A program made the translations under genes and the position numbers. 64,000 nucleotides of DNA from GCA-002708315 sp963676635 (GTDB lineage Bacteria; Bacteroidota; Bacteroidia; Bacteroidales; F082): positions 2,976,001 to 3,040,000 of the forward strand of contig OY781105.1 of assembly GCA_963676635.1 (NCBI GenBank). The letters are read 5' to 3'. The notes under the pieces are model-generated. The model saw only the letters and a list, made by a program, of their open reading frames with translations, did not search any database and was not told the DNA's origin. Shown here in pieces: positions 35,947 to 43,978 of the stretch (positions are counted from its first letter, which is position 1; every line of letters begins with the position of its first letter).

Positions 35947-36201
35947 ATGGACGAACTTATTGAAAAATTGAAAGTACAGATAATTGAGCAGTTGAACCTG
36001 GAAGATATGGAACCAGAGGATATCCAAGCTGATGATCCTTTATTTGGTGATGGCCTTGGTCTTGATTCTATTGATGCTCTTGAGCTTATCGTGCTTCTGG
36101 AGAAGGAATATGGTATTAAAATACAGAATCCAAAGGATGGACAGAAGGTTTTCTTCTCCATAAAAACAATGGCTGAATTTATTCACGAAAACCAAAAATA
36201 G
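35947..36201 (+). CDS. Acyl carrier protein
   Basis: An 84-residue acidic helical protein with the phosphopantetheine site GLDSIDALEL (Ser near residue 39). It carries the growing chain for the adjacent ketosynthases. It is unlike housekeeping AcpP in the loop EDIQADDPLFGDG, as in aryl-polyene-type clusters. An 80-bp gap with a small hairpin separates it from the next gene. Confidence 0.9.
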   Translation: MDELIEKLKVQIIEQLNLEDMEPEDIQADDPLFGDGLGLDSIDALELIVLLEKEYGIKIQNPKDGQKVFFSIKTMAEFIHENQK

Positions 36202-36281
36202 TATTCCGGAGTGTTTCGCCGGTAGTATTTTTAATAAGTCGGGTTTGTGCCCGGACTGATAATCACGAGAGGTAAATTTTT

Positions 36282-38582
36282 ATGAGTATTTCTGATAAGG
36301 TTGTTGTAACGGGTATTGGTATTATCAGCTCCATTGGTAACAATTTAAGTGAGACTTATGAGTCGCTTATAAATGCCCGTAGTGGTATTGGAAAGATTAC
36401 AGTTCTGGATACAATCCATAAGAATGATTTTCTCCTTGGCGAGATAAAGCTTACGCATGATGAGCTCATCAAATCAGCAGGTGTTAATCCTGACAAAGCA
36501 TGGACGCGTACAGCTCTTTTGGCTATTATTGCTGCTAAACAAGCTATTGCTGATGCTGCCATATCCACACAAAATACATCACTTGTGTCGGCTACTACTG
36601 TTGGTGGGATGGACAGAAGTGAGCTTTTTTATAAAGATTTTCTTACTGATGCCAGACACGCTGAATATATCGACACACATCATGCCGGTAGTAGTACTGA
36701 AATGGTTGCCCTGGAATGTGGCATCGATGGTATTGTTACTACTATCAGCACTGCATGCTCATCTTCATTAAACAGCATTATGTTTGGCTGTAGCCTGATA
36801 CAAAGTGGCAAAGCTGATAAGGTGCTGGTGGGTGGTACTGATGCGCTTTCTGCTTTTACTCTTAACGGTTTTAAAACCTTGATGATTCTGGATAATGAGC
36901 ATTGCAGACCTCTGGATATTTCCCGTACCGGATTAAATCTTGGCGAGGGTGCTGCTTATCTTGTTTTGGAAAGTGCTGCATCCGCCTTAAAGAAGGCCAA
37001 GAAGGTGTATGCTGAAGTGAGGGGTGCTGCCAATTCCAATGATGCTCATCATCAAACAGCATCTTCCGATGATGGCGAAGGACCTTATCTTGCAATGAAA
37101 AATGCTATTGAAGCTGCAGGTATCAATCCTTCTGATATAGGTTATATCAATGCTCATGGCACAGGAACTGAAAATAATGATGTAACAGAGAGCAGGGCTG
37201 TTATCAGACTCTTTGGTGATAATGTCCCTCCTTTTAGCTCCACTAAAGCATTTACTGGTCATACTCTGGGTGCTGCTGGTGTTATTGAATCAGTGATTTC
37301 TATTATAGCTCTTAATAATGAGATTGCTCCTCCTAATATTAATTTTAAAACTCCTATTGCTGAAACAGGACTTATCCCGGTTACGGAGGTGACTAAGATA
37401 GAGGGCGTTAAGCATGTTATTACAAATTCCTTTGGCTTTGGTGGCAATGATTCATCTGTTGTGTTTTCTGCTTTTGACGGGATTACGCAGCCAGTAAGGA
37501 GTTATGATTATAGTAATAACAGTGTGTATATTACAGGGAGCGGATGTGTTTCACCACAAAAATCTCTAAGTGATGATTTCTTTAATGAGGATGTTGTTGT
37601 GCAGGATGATAAATTTCTGAAGATAACAGCTCCCAACTATCGTGATTATATCGACCCAAAGAAACTGCGTCGCATGAGTAAGATAATCAGAATGGGTATG
37701 GTTAGCGCTAATGTTGCCATGAAGGAAGCTGGTATCGACAATCCTGATGCAATTATTACAGCCACTGGTATGGGATGTCAGGAAGATACTGAGAAGTTCC
37801 TTAATCAGATGATCGATAACAATGAAGGCCTTCTTGCTCCTACTTCTTTTATACAGTCTACTCATAATACCGTGGGAGGTACTATTGCCTTGCAGCAGAA
37901 GAATTATAATTATAATCTTACCTATGTGCATCGTACTTTTAGCTTTGAGAGTGCACTTATGGACAGCATGCTACTGATTAACAGAAAGCAAAAGAATAAT
38001 ATACTACTGGGGGGTTTTGACGAAATAACTGAAGAAAGCTGGCTTATTAAAACAAAAATCGGTTATTATAAATCCCATAATCTGAAGAATACAGATATCT
38101 TTAATGATAAAACTAAGGGAGCGCTGGCAGGTGAGGGGAGTGCGTTCTTTACTCTTTCAAATAAGAAAACAGAAAACACAAACGCAAAGATAGATGGCGT
38201 GGAGATGTTTTTTAATCCGCTAACGGCTGATGAAACAAATGAAAGGATATTATCATTCCTGAGTAATCATAATATTAAAGCCGAAGATGTGGATATGGTT
38301 ATCTTTGGCAGGAATGGGGATATTACATTTGATGGTGTCTATGATGCTGTAAAAGAAGGTGTTTTTAAGGAAAGCTTCACTGCTTCCTATAAGCAATACT
38401 GCGGAGAGTATGATACATCATCGGCATTTGCCGTGTGGCTGGCTTCTGAAATAATCAAAAACAACGCCCTGCCGAAGGGTATGACGGAAAGCGGAAGTGT
38501 TCCTAAAAAAATCAGTAATATTCTTATATATAATCAGTTCAGGAATGTAAACCATAGTCTTGTTTTACTATCTAAGGCATAG
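36282..38582 (+). CDS. Fused ketosynthase plus Cys-less ketosynthase-like domain
   Basis: The 766-residue protein contains two ketosynthase-type halves. Residues 1-400 are a complete KS (STACSSSLN, NAHGTGTENND, FTGHTLGAAG). Residues 410-766 are KS-like, but at the nucleophile position read NYNLTYVHRTFSFESAL with no Cys, so this half resembles a chain-length factor or structural partner. The fusion thus packs an active KS with an inactive partner in one chain. A near-SD GAGAGGT precedes the ATG. It is followed after 11 bp by a dehydratase. Confidence 0.85.
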   Translation: MSISDKVVVTGIGIISSIGNNLSETYESLINARSGIGKITVLDTIHKNDFLLGEIKLTHDELIKSAGVNPDKAWTRTALLAIIAAKQAIADAAISTQNTSLVSATTVGGMDRSELFYKDFLTDARHAEYIDTHHAGSSTEMVALECGIDGIVTTISTACSSSLNSIMFGCSLIQSGKADKVLVGGTDALSAFTLNGFKTLMILDNEHCRPLDISRTGLNLGEGAAYLVLESAASALKKAKKVYAEVRGAANSNDAHHQTASSDDGEGPYLAMKNAIEAAGINPSDIGYINAHGTGTENNDVTESRAVIRLFGDNVPPFSSTKAFTGHTLGAAGVIESVISIIALNNEIAPPNINFKTPIAETGLIPVTEVTKIEGVKHVITNSFGFGGNDSSVVFSAFDGITQPVRSYDYSNNSVYITGSGCVSPQKSLSDDFFNEDVVVQDDKFLKITAPNYRDYIDPKKLRRMSKIIRMGMVSANVAMKEAGIDNPDAIITATGMGCQEDTEKFLNQMIDNNEGLLAPTSFIQSTHNTVGGTIALQQKNYNYNLTYVHRTFSFESALMDSMLLINRKQKNNILLGGFDEITEESWLIKTKIGYYKSHNLKNTDIFNDKTKGALAGEGSAFFTLSNKKTENTNAKIDGVEMFFNPLTADETNERILSFLSNHNIKAEDVDMVIFGRNGDITFDGVYDAVKEGVFKESFTASYKQYCGEYDTSSAFAVWLASEIIKNNALPKGMTESGSVPKKISNILIYNQFRNVNHSLVLLSKA

Positions 38583-38593
38583 AAAAGAGAATT

Positions 38594-38971
38594 ATGTTAT
38601 TAAAAGAATTTTATCGGGTTATTAATACATCAGCTGATGATAATACAATAAACGTGAGTATTACCATTAATCCCGATCATAAGATATTTAAAGGGCATTT
38701 CCCTGATCAGCCTGTAGTGCCTGGCGTGGTGCAGCTGCAGATTATTAAAGAGTTACTTGAAGACTTCTTCAGTAATCCCTTAATGCTTACAAAGGTTACA
38801 CAGATAAAATATCTTGTCCCGGTTATCCCTGATGAAGAAGTGGTAATTGAAGTTAAGATAAGCATCAAAGATCAGGAAGGTGATTTGATAAAGGTTGATG
38901 CTATTATCGGAAATAAGGAAACAATATATACAAAAGCAAAGCTGGGATTTGCTCAAAGAGTTGGTATATAA
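38594..38971 (+). CDS. 3-hydroxyacyl-ACP dehydratase (FabZ/ApeP-like hotdog)
   Basis: The 125-residue protein has the hotdog motif HKIFKGHFPDQPVVPGVVQ, with the catalytic His and following Glu/Asp position typical of FabA/FabZ-type dehydratases. It would form the double bond in each chain-extension cycle. It is the last gene of the operon. There is no ketoreductase, adenylating enzyme, glycosyltransferase or exporter in the window, so those must be supplied from elsewhere if a polyene is made. Confidence 0.8.
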   Translation: MLLKEFYRVINTSADDNTINVSITINPDHKIFKGHFPDQPVVPGVVQLQIIKELLEDFFSNPLMLTKVTQIKYLVPVIPDEEVVIEVKISIKDQEGDLIKVDAIIGNKETIYTKAKLGFAQRVGI

Positions 38972-39017
38972 CCTAAGTTAAATCCTATTAAAACAACACC
39001 TGAGAAAACTTATGTTT

Positions 39018-39083
39018 CCATTTGTGTCGTCACTCATTTTCACTTGTAACGTTGCTCATTACTTCTTGTGTTGTTACTATTTT
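39018..39083. repeat. 22-bp-phased degenerate array (3 units)
   Basis: Three 22-bp segments share the form TTGTGnCGTnACTCAT with near-palindromic cores GTGTCGTCAC, GTAACGTTGC and GTGTTGTTAC, centred at 39028, 39050 and 39072. The spacing is exactly 22 bp. It directly precedes the ACGT-type array. Confidence 0.5.
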
Positions 39084-39164
39084 CATACGTATGAAAACTA
39101 AGTTTGTTACGTATGAAAAACAATTTTGATACCTATGAAAAATCATTCTCATAGGTATCAAAAT
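39080..39164. repeat. 22-bp-phased palindrome array, TACGTA/TACCTA type (4 units)
   Basis: Unit 1 is a perfect 18-bp palindrome TTTTCATACGTATGAAAA (39080-39097). Units 2-4 are TTTGTTACGTATGAAAAA, TTTTGATACCTATGAAAAA and TTCTCATAGGTATCAAAA. Centres at 39088, 39110, 39132 and 39154 are exactly 22 bp apart. The array lies between convergent gene ends. Confidence 0.85.
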
Positions 39165-39233
39165 ATTAATCTGACTGCATGCAATATACAATCAGTAAAG
39201 TAATAGTTATCTACTTAACTACACAGACAGACG

Positions 39234-39848
39234 CTATTTAACCATCTTCTGCTTTACCAGGAAAGCTGCAAAATCCTTACCTGCTTTTGCGTAAGCTTCG
39301 CCCACTCTGGCACCGGAGTCGTAATCACCATATCCCATACTCCTTCCCGGAGCTTTCAGGATAGTAAACTCAGCAAGGACATTATCAGGATCATCATTTT
39401 TAACGAATGTGACAACAAGGTTTATAGAGGCATTCTTTCTGGATATACCGATATTGTAGCCTGGTTCGATAAATGTTGTGGTAACAATCATGCCGTATTC
39501 CGGACTAAGTGTTTCATCAGCAAACAAATCTACTTTCTTCTTCTTTAAAATTTCATTAAAAAGTTCAGCAAATTTTGGTTGATAATGATCATCGCGATCA
39601 GCGAGCCACATCTGTTTCCATCTTTCTCCACCACCAGCTTCATCTTCTTCGGCGTCCTGCATTTTGCCTGTTACATACTGCTTTTCGGTAAGCTTCCCAA
39701 CTTTCATATCATCGGGATACACAAATGTCAACGACAGCTCATCCTGTCCCTTAAGGAAATCCATATTTCCTTTTTTCAGTTTGATCTTTTGTGCAGAAGC
39801 ACCTAAAAACACTATCGCAAATGCGAGTAATAATGTAATTTTCTTCAT
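39234..39848 (-). CDS. Secreted or periplasmic protein of unknown function
   Basis: The 204-residue protein has a signal peptide (VFLGASAQK). The mature part contains FVYPDDMKVGKLTEKQYV, an acidic stretch DAEEDEAGGGE, and a C-terminal GYGDYDSGARVGEAYAKAGK repeat-like glycine-rich segment. I recognise no family. It has no lipobox and no T9SS tail, so it is probably periplasmic or in the outer membrane. Confidence 0.7.
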   Translation of the reverse strand: MKKITLLLAFAIVFLGASAQKIKLKKGNMDFLKGQDELSLTFVYPDDMKVGKLTEKQYVTGKMQDAEEDEAGGGERWKQMWLADRDDHYQPKFAELFNEILKKKKVDLFADETLSPEYGMIVTTTFIEPGYNIGISRKNASINLVVTFVKNDDPDNVLAEFTILKAPGRSMGYGDYDSGARVGEAYAKAGKDFAAFLVKQKMVK

Positions 39849-39948
39849 GATTTAATGTTTAATGTTTAAATTTAAAAAGCTTAATGTTCAATGATCAATG
39901 TTTAAAGTTACCCTAACCTTAAATTTTGAACCTTGAAACATGAACTTC
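39849..39948. repeat. Heptamer repeat tract in an intergenic region
   Basis: The plus strand reads as loose 7-nt units: TTTAATG, TTTAATG, TTTAAAT, then TTCAATG, ATCAATG, TTTAAAG, then CCTTAAA, TTTTGAA, CCTTGAA, ACATGAA. Similar short tracts occur at 41270-41300, 41965-41995 and 46795-46818. Confidence 0.6.
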
Positions 39949-41142
39949 CTACCTGTCTTTGTTAAAGGTAAATACAACACCATCATCGGATATTCTTACA
40001 ATCTTTCCATCCTTTTGCAATGTAAAATGTTGTACGATATTATCATTATAATAGAGTGTTATTTGTTCTCCATTTTGTTTCCATTTACCCTGTCCGCTTC
40101 CGATATAAGAACCGGAGTTCTTTGGCTGGTACTTCTCAGTAAAAGATCCGTCATTTTGCAGAAAGATATAGTGATAGTTAACCAGTGATTTACCATCTGA
40201 TCTGCTTTCCAGATAATATTTGCCGGAGATCGTATTGTGAATTGGTGATGTGCCAGTAACAGTGAATGTTTTACTATCAATAAGCTTACCATCAAGCTCA
40301 AAAACAATCTTGTAATTACCGGCAGGCCATCCATTGTCGGGTTTTGAAAGGCTTACAACACCGATTCCTCTATCATCAGTAAAATTGTATTTATCGCTGG
40401 TAATAGTTCTGTTCCAGTTTGTGTAAATCCATGATACTGTAAGGTCCTTATTGGTATTGCCTGTGAACTGAATAACGGCATGTATCTCCGGTGTGCTGCT
40501 GTTGAATTTCGTTGTGGGATTAACAGCATTATTATTAACATTCAGCTGGCTACATAGTATAATCTGGTTTATTTTAAAAGTAGACATCATATAAGCACCA
40601 CCGGATAAAGCCCCTATATTATCAGGTCCAGTGGGCTTGTTGTTTATTAATTCAAATGTTTCTGTGATTTGCTTAACACTGTAGGCTTTTCTTTCCAGCA
40701 TGGATACAGGAATCAAAGCACTTACAATATAGCCATATCCGTTTTTGATAGCATAGAAAACACCCATGCCTACTTCAATGCCATTATAATCGAAGCGGTA
40801 TGTTCCTTGTTTACCCTGAATTCCGGTTTTTGATCTCATGGGAACAACTCCTTCATTAATACTTCCGGCAGGTACCATTTGTTCTTCGTAAACGTTCACA
40901 AGCAGATTGAGAGATAGTTCTTCAGGTGCCTCAAAGGCACGTATTTGAATAGCGACATTTTCATCCGGACTATATATATCATATACCTTGTCGGAACCAT
41001 CCATGTATGATGATCTGCTCCAGCTGCCGGGAACATTAATTTTGAATTTATAGTCGTTATCTGTTATCCATTGTGCTGATAGTCCGTTGGCCAGAAAAAT
41101 AAACAGAAAAGTTATTGTTGGAAGGAAAAACTTTTTCTTCAT
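39949..41142 (-). CDS. Secreted PsbP/DcrB-like domain protein with C-terminal lipocalin-like part
   Basis: The 397-residue protein has a signal peptide (FLANGLSAQW). Residues 25-165 look like a PsbP/DcrB-type fold (YKFKINVPGSWSR, VAIQIRAFEAPEELS). A middle beta domain (about 200-290) shows LTVSWIYTNWNR and GIGVVSLSKPDNGWPAGNYKIVFELDG patterns. The end (300-397) resembles a lipocalin-like domain (GKWKQNGEQITLYYND). Function is unknown; it is probably periplasmic or surface. Confidence 0.7.
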   Translation of the reverse strand: MKKKFFLPTITFLFIFLANGLSAQWITDNDYKFKINVPGSWSRSSYMDGSDKVYDIYSPDENVAIQIRAFEAPEELSLNLLVNVYEEQMVPAGSINEGVVPMRSKTGIQGKQGTYRFDYNGIEVGMGVFYAIKNGYGYIVSALIPVSMLERKAYSVKQITETFELINNKPTGPDNIGALSGGAYMMSTFKINQIILCSQLNVNNNAVNPTTKFNSSTPEIHAVIQFTGNTNKDLTVSWIYTNWNRTITSDKYNFTDDRGIGVVSLSKPDNGWPAGNYKIVFELDGKLIDSKTFTVTGTSPIHNTISGKYYLESRSDGKSLVNYHYIFLQNDGSFTEKYQPKNSGSYIGSGQGKWKQNGEQITLYYNDNIVQHFTLQKDGKIVRISDDGVVFTFNKDR

Positions 41143-41167
41143 AATTTTAATTTTTGAAGTTGAATCA

Positions 41168-41175
41168 CAAATCTA
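41168..41175 (-). promoter_or_regulatory. -33/-7 promoter for the PsbP-like gene
   Basis: Minus-strand TAGATTTG is a consensus -7 box about 25 bp before the start. A CTTG 21 bp further upstream is one base off the TTTG -33 element. Confidence 0.5.
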
Positions 41176-41310
41176 CCATTTTATTTAATAGGTACGCAAG
41201 GTTCTTGACTGAGTGCTGCGGGTTTATTAACATTCGCAAGAGGTTTTTTAGTAATTGTTACGAAAGTTAAGAGTTCGAGGGTTAAGGTTCATATTGTTTA
41301 ACCTTTGTAT

Positions 41311-41961
41311 CTAATACTGATTTTCAGGTATAGCAGTAATATAAGCTCTGGTTACCGGCTCGGCGAAAGTTCTGGCGTCATACCACATATAATAAAATCT
41401 GCCTGCGTTAAACCAGGTAAATCCATCTTCATTATCATCATGATAGTCATAAGGATCAGCAAAAATAATCACATCATCCCAAATATCGTCAGTTTGACGT
41501 GTGTCGTAACCTATCGCAACAACCCAGTGTCCTCCCCAGTCGCTCCATTCTACAATAGTAGGCACACCACGCTGTAGCCTGTTGGTGAGAGTGTCTAGCT
41601 CACCATACTCGCTCCACGAGGCTTCAAAGCCATGAGTGTTTAACCATGTAGCCATTTGCTCCGGATTGGTGCCATAAGGCGGGGGCTGAGTTCCCATCTC
41701 TTCTGCAATTACCATTTCATCGGCAGCTATGTTATAATAACCGAGATAGGTGACAATAGCAGCAGGTCCGCAGGTGTATTCAGTGGTTTGCTGATATGAA
41801 TTAATATCCAGTAGCGTAAGCCCGGGGCGCGATGCACCATTAATAACATCCAATACATAGTAATCACTCGATGATGGTGTGTCATCTTCTTCCTTAGTGC
41901 ATGAAACCAGTACCAATACCGCCAAAAGAATGGATGGTAACAGATAATATGTTTTTTTCAT
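41311..41961 (-). CDS. C39-like papain-fold peptidase lipoprotein
   Basis: The 216-residue protein has a lipoprotein signal (VLVLVSCTKE). The mature domain has the papain-like residues of C39 and C39-like peptidases: the Gln-Cys motif QQTTEYTCGPAA near residue 60, His in GGHWVVAIGYD, and Asp in FADPYDYHD. C39 domains cut double-glycine leaders, but those are ABC-transporter fusions in the cytoplasm. This one is exported and lipid-anchored, so it would act on peptides outside the inner membrane. It lies divergently next to a radical SAM gene and 5 kb from a putative RiPP precursor. Confidence 0.8.
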   Translation of the reverse strand: MKKTYYLLPSILLAVLVLVSCTKEEDDTPSSSDYYVLDVINGASRPGLTLLDINSYQQTTEYTCGPAAIVTYLGYYNIAADEMVIAEEMGTQPPPYGTNPEQMATWLNTHGFEASWSEYGELDTLTNRLQRGVPTIVEWSDWGGHWVVAIGYDTRQTDDIWDDVIIFADPYDYHDDNEDGFTWFNAGRFYYMWYDARTFAEPVTRAYITAIPENQY

Positions 41962-41981
41962 GATAACCTTAAAGCTTGAAC

Positions 41982-42012
41982 TTTGAACCTAAATTTGATT
42001 TCCTTATTTTTG
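41982..42012 (+). promoter_or_regulatory. Complete -33/-7 promoter of the radical SAM gene
   Basis: TTTG (41982-41985), 19 bp, then TATTTTTG (42005-42012): an exact match to the Bacteroidota TTTG-N19-TAnnTTTG promoter. Transcription would begin near 42018. Confidence 0.7.
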
Positions 42013-42035
42013 CTTCAAATGTAATATTTTTCAGA

Positions 42036-43034
42036 TTGGAAAGCAAAATTGAATTAACAGAAGTATTTATTGAAACAACCAGTTATTGTAATCTTGGTTG
42101 TGTGTTTTGTCCGTATAGCGATATGACGCGTAAGAAGGAGAATATGCCCACAGACAAGGTTATATGGTTGATTGATGAACTTCATAAACATACTACTTTC
42201 GACTGGATTTCTTTGCATTTGTATGGTGAGCCATTAATTCATCCCGACTTTGTTAAGATAGCCCGCTATGCTTCGGTAAACAAACAGATGAATGTTAATG
42301 TTACTACCAATGGTGTTCTTTTAACGTCTCAAATTATGGAAAGTCTTTTGCAGGCGGGTATATGGAAGATTATCCTTAGCATACAGGCACCTCCTGATTT
42401 GTTTGAGGTGAGAAGAAGCAAAACGCTGAATTCTGTGGAATATCACAATAAAATTGAAGAGCTTATTACGAGCTTCATTACTCTGAGAGAAAAGTATAAT
42501 AATAGTATGATGGAGCTTCATTATCTGGATACTGCTTTGTTTAAACCGGCTGTGAAGCTTATCAACGGCAGAGAAGATTTTCAGCAGATTATTGATTACT
42601 GGCGGGGACGTCTGATTAGTAAATACAGCACCTTGCTTTATAACAAGCCTGTTGTTAATGAAGATGAGGGATCAGGAATACTATATGAAATTTTACCCGG
42701 ACTCTCATTTCGGTTAAAGCCGGCCATTAGTTTTGGCAATGCTGTTAAGAGTCCTGATGTTAGCAGAGAAGATGCTGAAAAGAGATGCTACACGGGCTAC
42801 TGTCAGTTTTCTTTTAATTCTATAGTTGTGCTTGCTAATGGCGATATAGTTTCTTGTTGTTTGGATTATAACGGCGAAAATGTGTTGGGCAATGTGTTTG
42901 AAGAAGGTAGCCTGATGAATGTTTATAATAGCGACAGAGCACGTTTGTTTCGTCAACAGTTTGTGAATGGGCGTGTTTCTTCTGAACGTTGCCAGAGGTG
43001 TTTAGGAGGGGTGTTTTTTGGTTCGGCTATTTGA
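42036..43034 (+). CDS. Radical SAM/SPASM enzyme
   Basis: The protein (332 residues from a TTG start at 42036) opens with the [4Fe-4S]/SAM site CNLGCVFCPYS at residues 18-25. A C-terminal SPASM region follows with CYTGYCQFSFNS, GDIVSCCLDY and CQRCLGG. I choose TTG because the strong promoter at 41982-42012 would start RNA after the only in-frame ATG (41976), and because SPASM enzymes normally have a short lead before the first Cys. SPASM proteins modify peptides or act in cofactor and carbohydrate pathways. No precursor peptide is visible beside it. It converges on the epimerase gene with a 95-bp gap. Confidence 0.85.
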   Translation: MESKIELTEVFIETTSYCNLGCVFCPYSDMTRKKENMPTDKVIWLIDELHKHTTFDWISLHLYGEPLIHPDFVKIARYASVNKQMNVNVTTNGVLLTSQIMESLLQAGIWKIILSIQAPPDLFEVRRSKTLNSVEYHNKIEELITSFITLREKYNNSMMELHYLDTALFKPAVKLINGREDFQQIIDYWRGRLISKYSTLLYNKPVVNEDEGSGILYEILPGLSFRLKPAISFGNAVKSPDVSREDAEKRCYTGYCQFSFNSIVVLANGDIVSCCLDYNGENVLGNVFEEGSLMNVYNSDRARLFRQQFVNGRVSSERCQRCLGGVFFGSAI

Positions 43035-43129
43035 GGGGTTTAACAGAAAGAAGGGAATGTAGGAAGCCCTGGAGAATGATACTCCTTTGCTCAGTTGCTT
43101 CTTCGCATTTTTGTTCCTTCTCAAATTTT

Positions 43130-43978
43130 CTATAAAAACCTCCCTACTTTCGCAATTCCTGTACGCATATCATTCTCTGGTTGTATTCCCAGTTTCTTCC
43201 ATGCTGTATGATTGTTGATGGTCTGGTTGCTGTTAAGCATAAACGGGAAGTCTGGCACATCATCTGTGAAAACAATCTCAGTATCTCTATTTAACAGATG
43301 GGCAATTTCATGGATTACATCAATAAAACTTATTTCTTCAGGATATACTAAATCGTAAATGTCAGACGTGGGATGTTCATTTTCAATAATATCACAAGAT
43401 GCATTAGTAAGATCATCAACATACACCAAATGCGCTTTATATTTATTAAGATTAGCCGGTACAGTTATTTTATCAGAACTCAAAATCATATCGGCAATCT
43501 TTTTTATACGCTCGCTGGTGTCATAAGGGGCATATACATATGTGGGTCTTATCACCGAAAGGGCTATATTTAGATTCTTCTTAAGAAATTGCTCACAAAG
43601 CAGCTTGTTATAGCCATATTTGCGCATGGCACTGCCTTCGCCATTGGTAAGCAGATTGTTTCCAGGGAAATCATAAACAGCAATGGATGAAAACAATACA
43701 TAATGAGAAATACTTTCAGTTAGTGCATCAACAATAGTTGTTACATCGTCCACATTATATGCACACATGTCTACAACAACTTCTATTTGTTCCGACTCAA
43801 GAACTTCTCTTAAGTGTTGTGTGTTAGAACGCTCTCCTACGTAAGTTCCAATACCATCAGGCAACACATGGTTTTTGCTACCACGGGTAAATGTAAAAAC
43901 ATCATGTCCGTTATTCCTAAGTTTATAAACAGCAGGCAAACTCACAGTGCCTGAGCCTCCAATAAAAAGTATTCTCAT
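43130..43978 (-). CDS. NAD(P)-dependent epimerase/dehydratase (SDR family)
   Basis: The 282-residue protein is an extended short-chain dehydrogenase with the nucleotide loop GGSGTVSLPAV at the N-terminus and catalytic Tyr-Lys in YGYNKLLCEQ near residue 145. The family acts on nucleotide sugars and related substrates. Its start codon overlaps the stop of the upstream radical SAM maturase by 4 bp (ATGA), so it is translated with the maturases and may act on the same product. Substrate is unknown. Confidence 0.85.
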   Translation of the reverse strand: MRILFIGGSGTVSLPAVYKLRNNGHDVFTFTRGSKNHVLPDGIGTYVGERSNTQHLREVLESEQIEVVVDMCAYNVDDVTTIVDALTESISHYVLFSSIAVYDFPGNNLLTNGEGSAMRKYGYNKLLCEQFLKKNLNIALSVIRPTYVYAPYDTSERIKKIADMILSSDKITVPANLNKYKAHLVYVDDLTNASCDIIENEHPTSDIYDLVYPEEISFIDVIHEIAHLLNRDTEIVFTDDVPDFPFMLNSNQTINNHTAWKKLGIQPENDMRTGIAKVGRFL

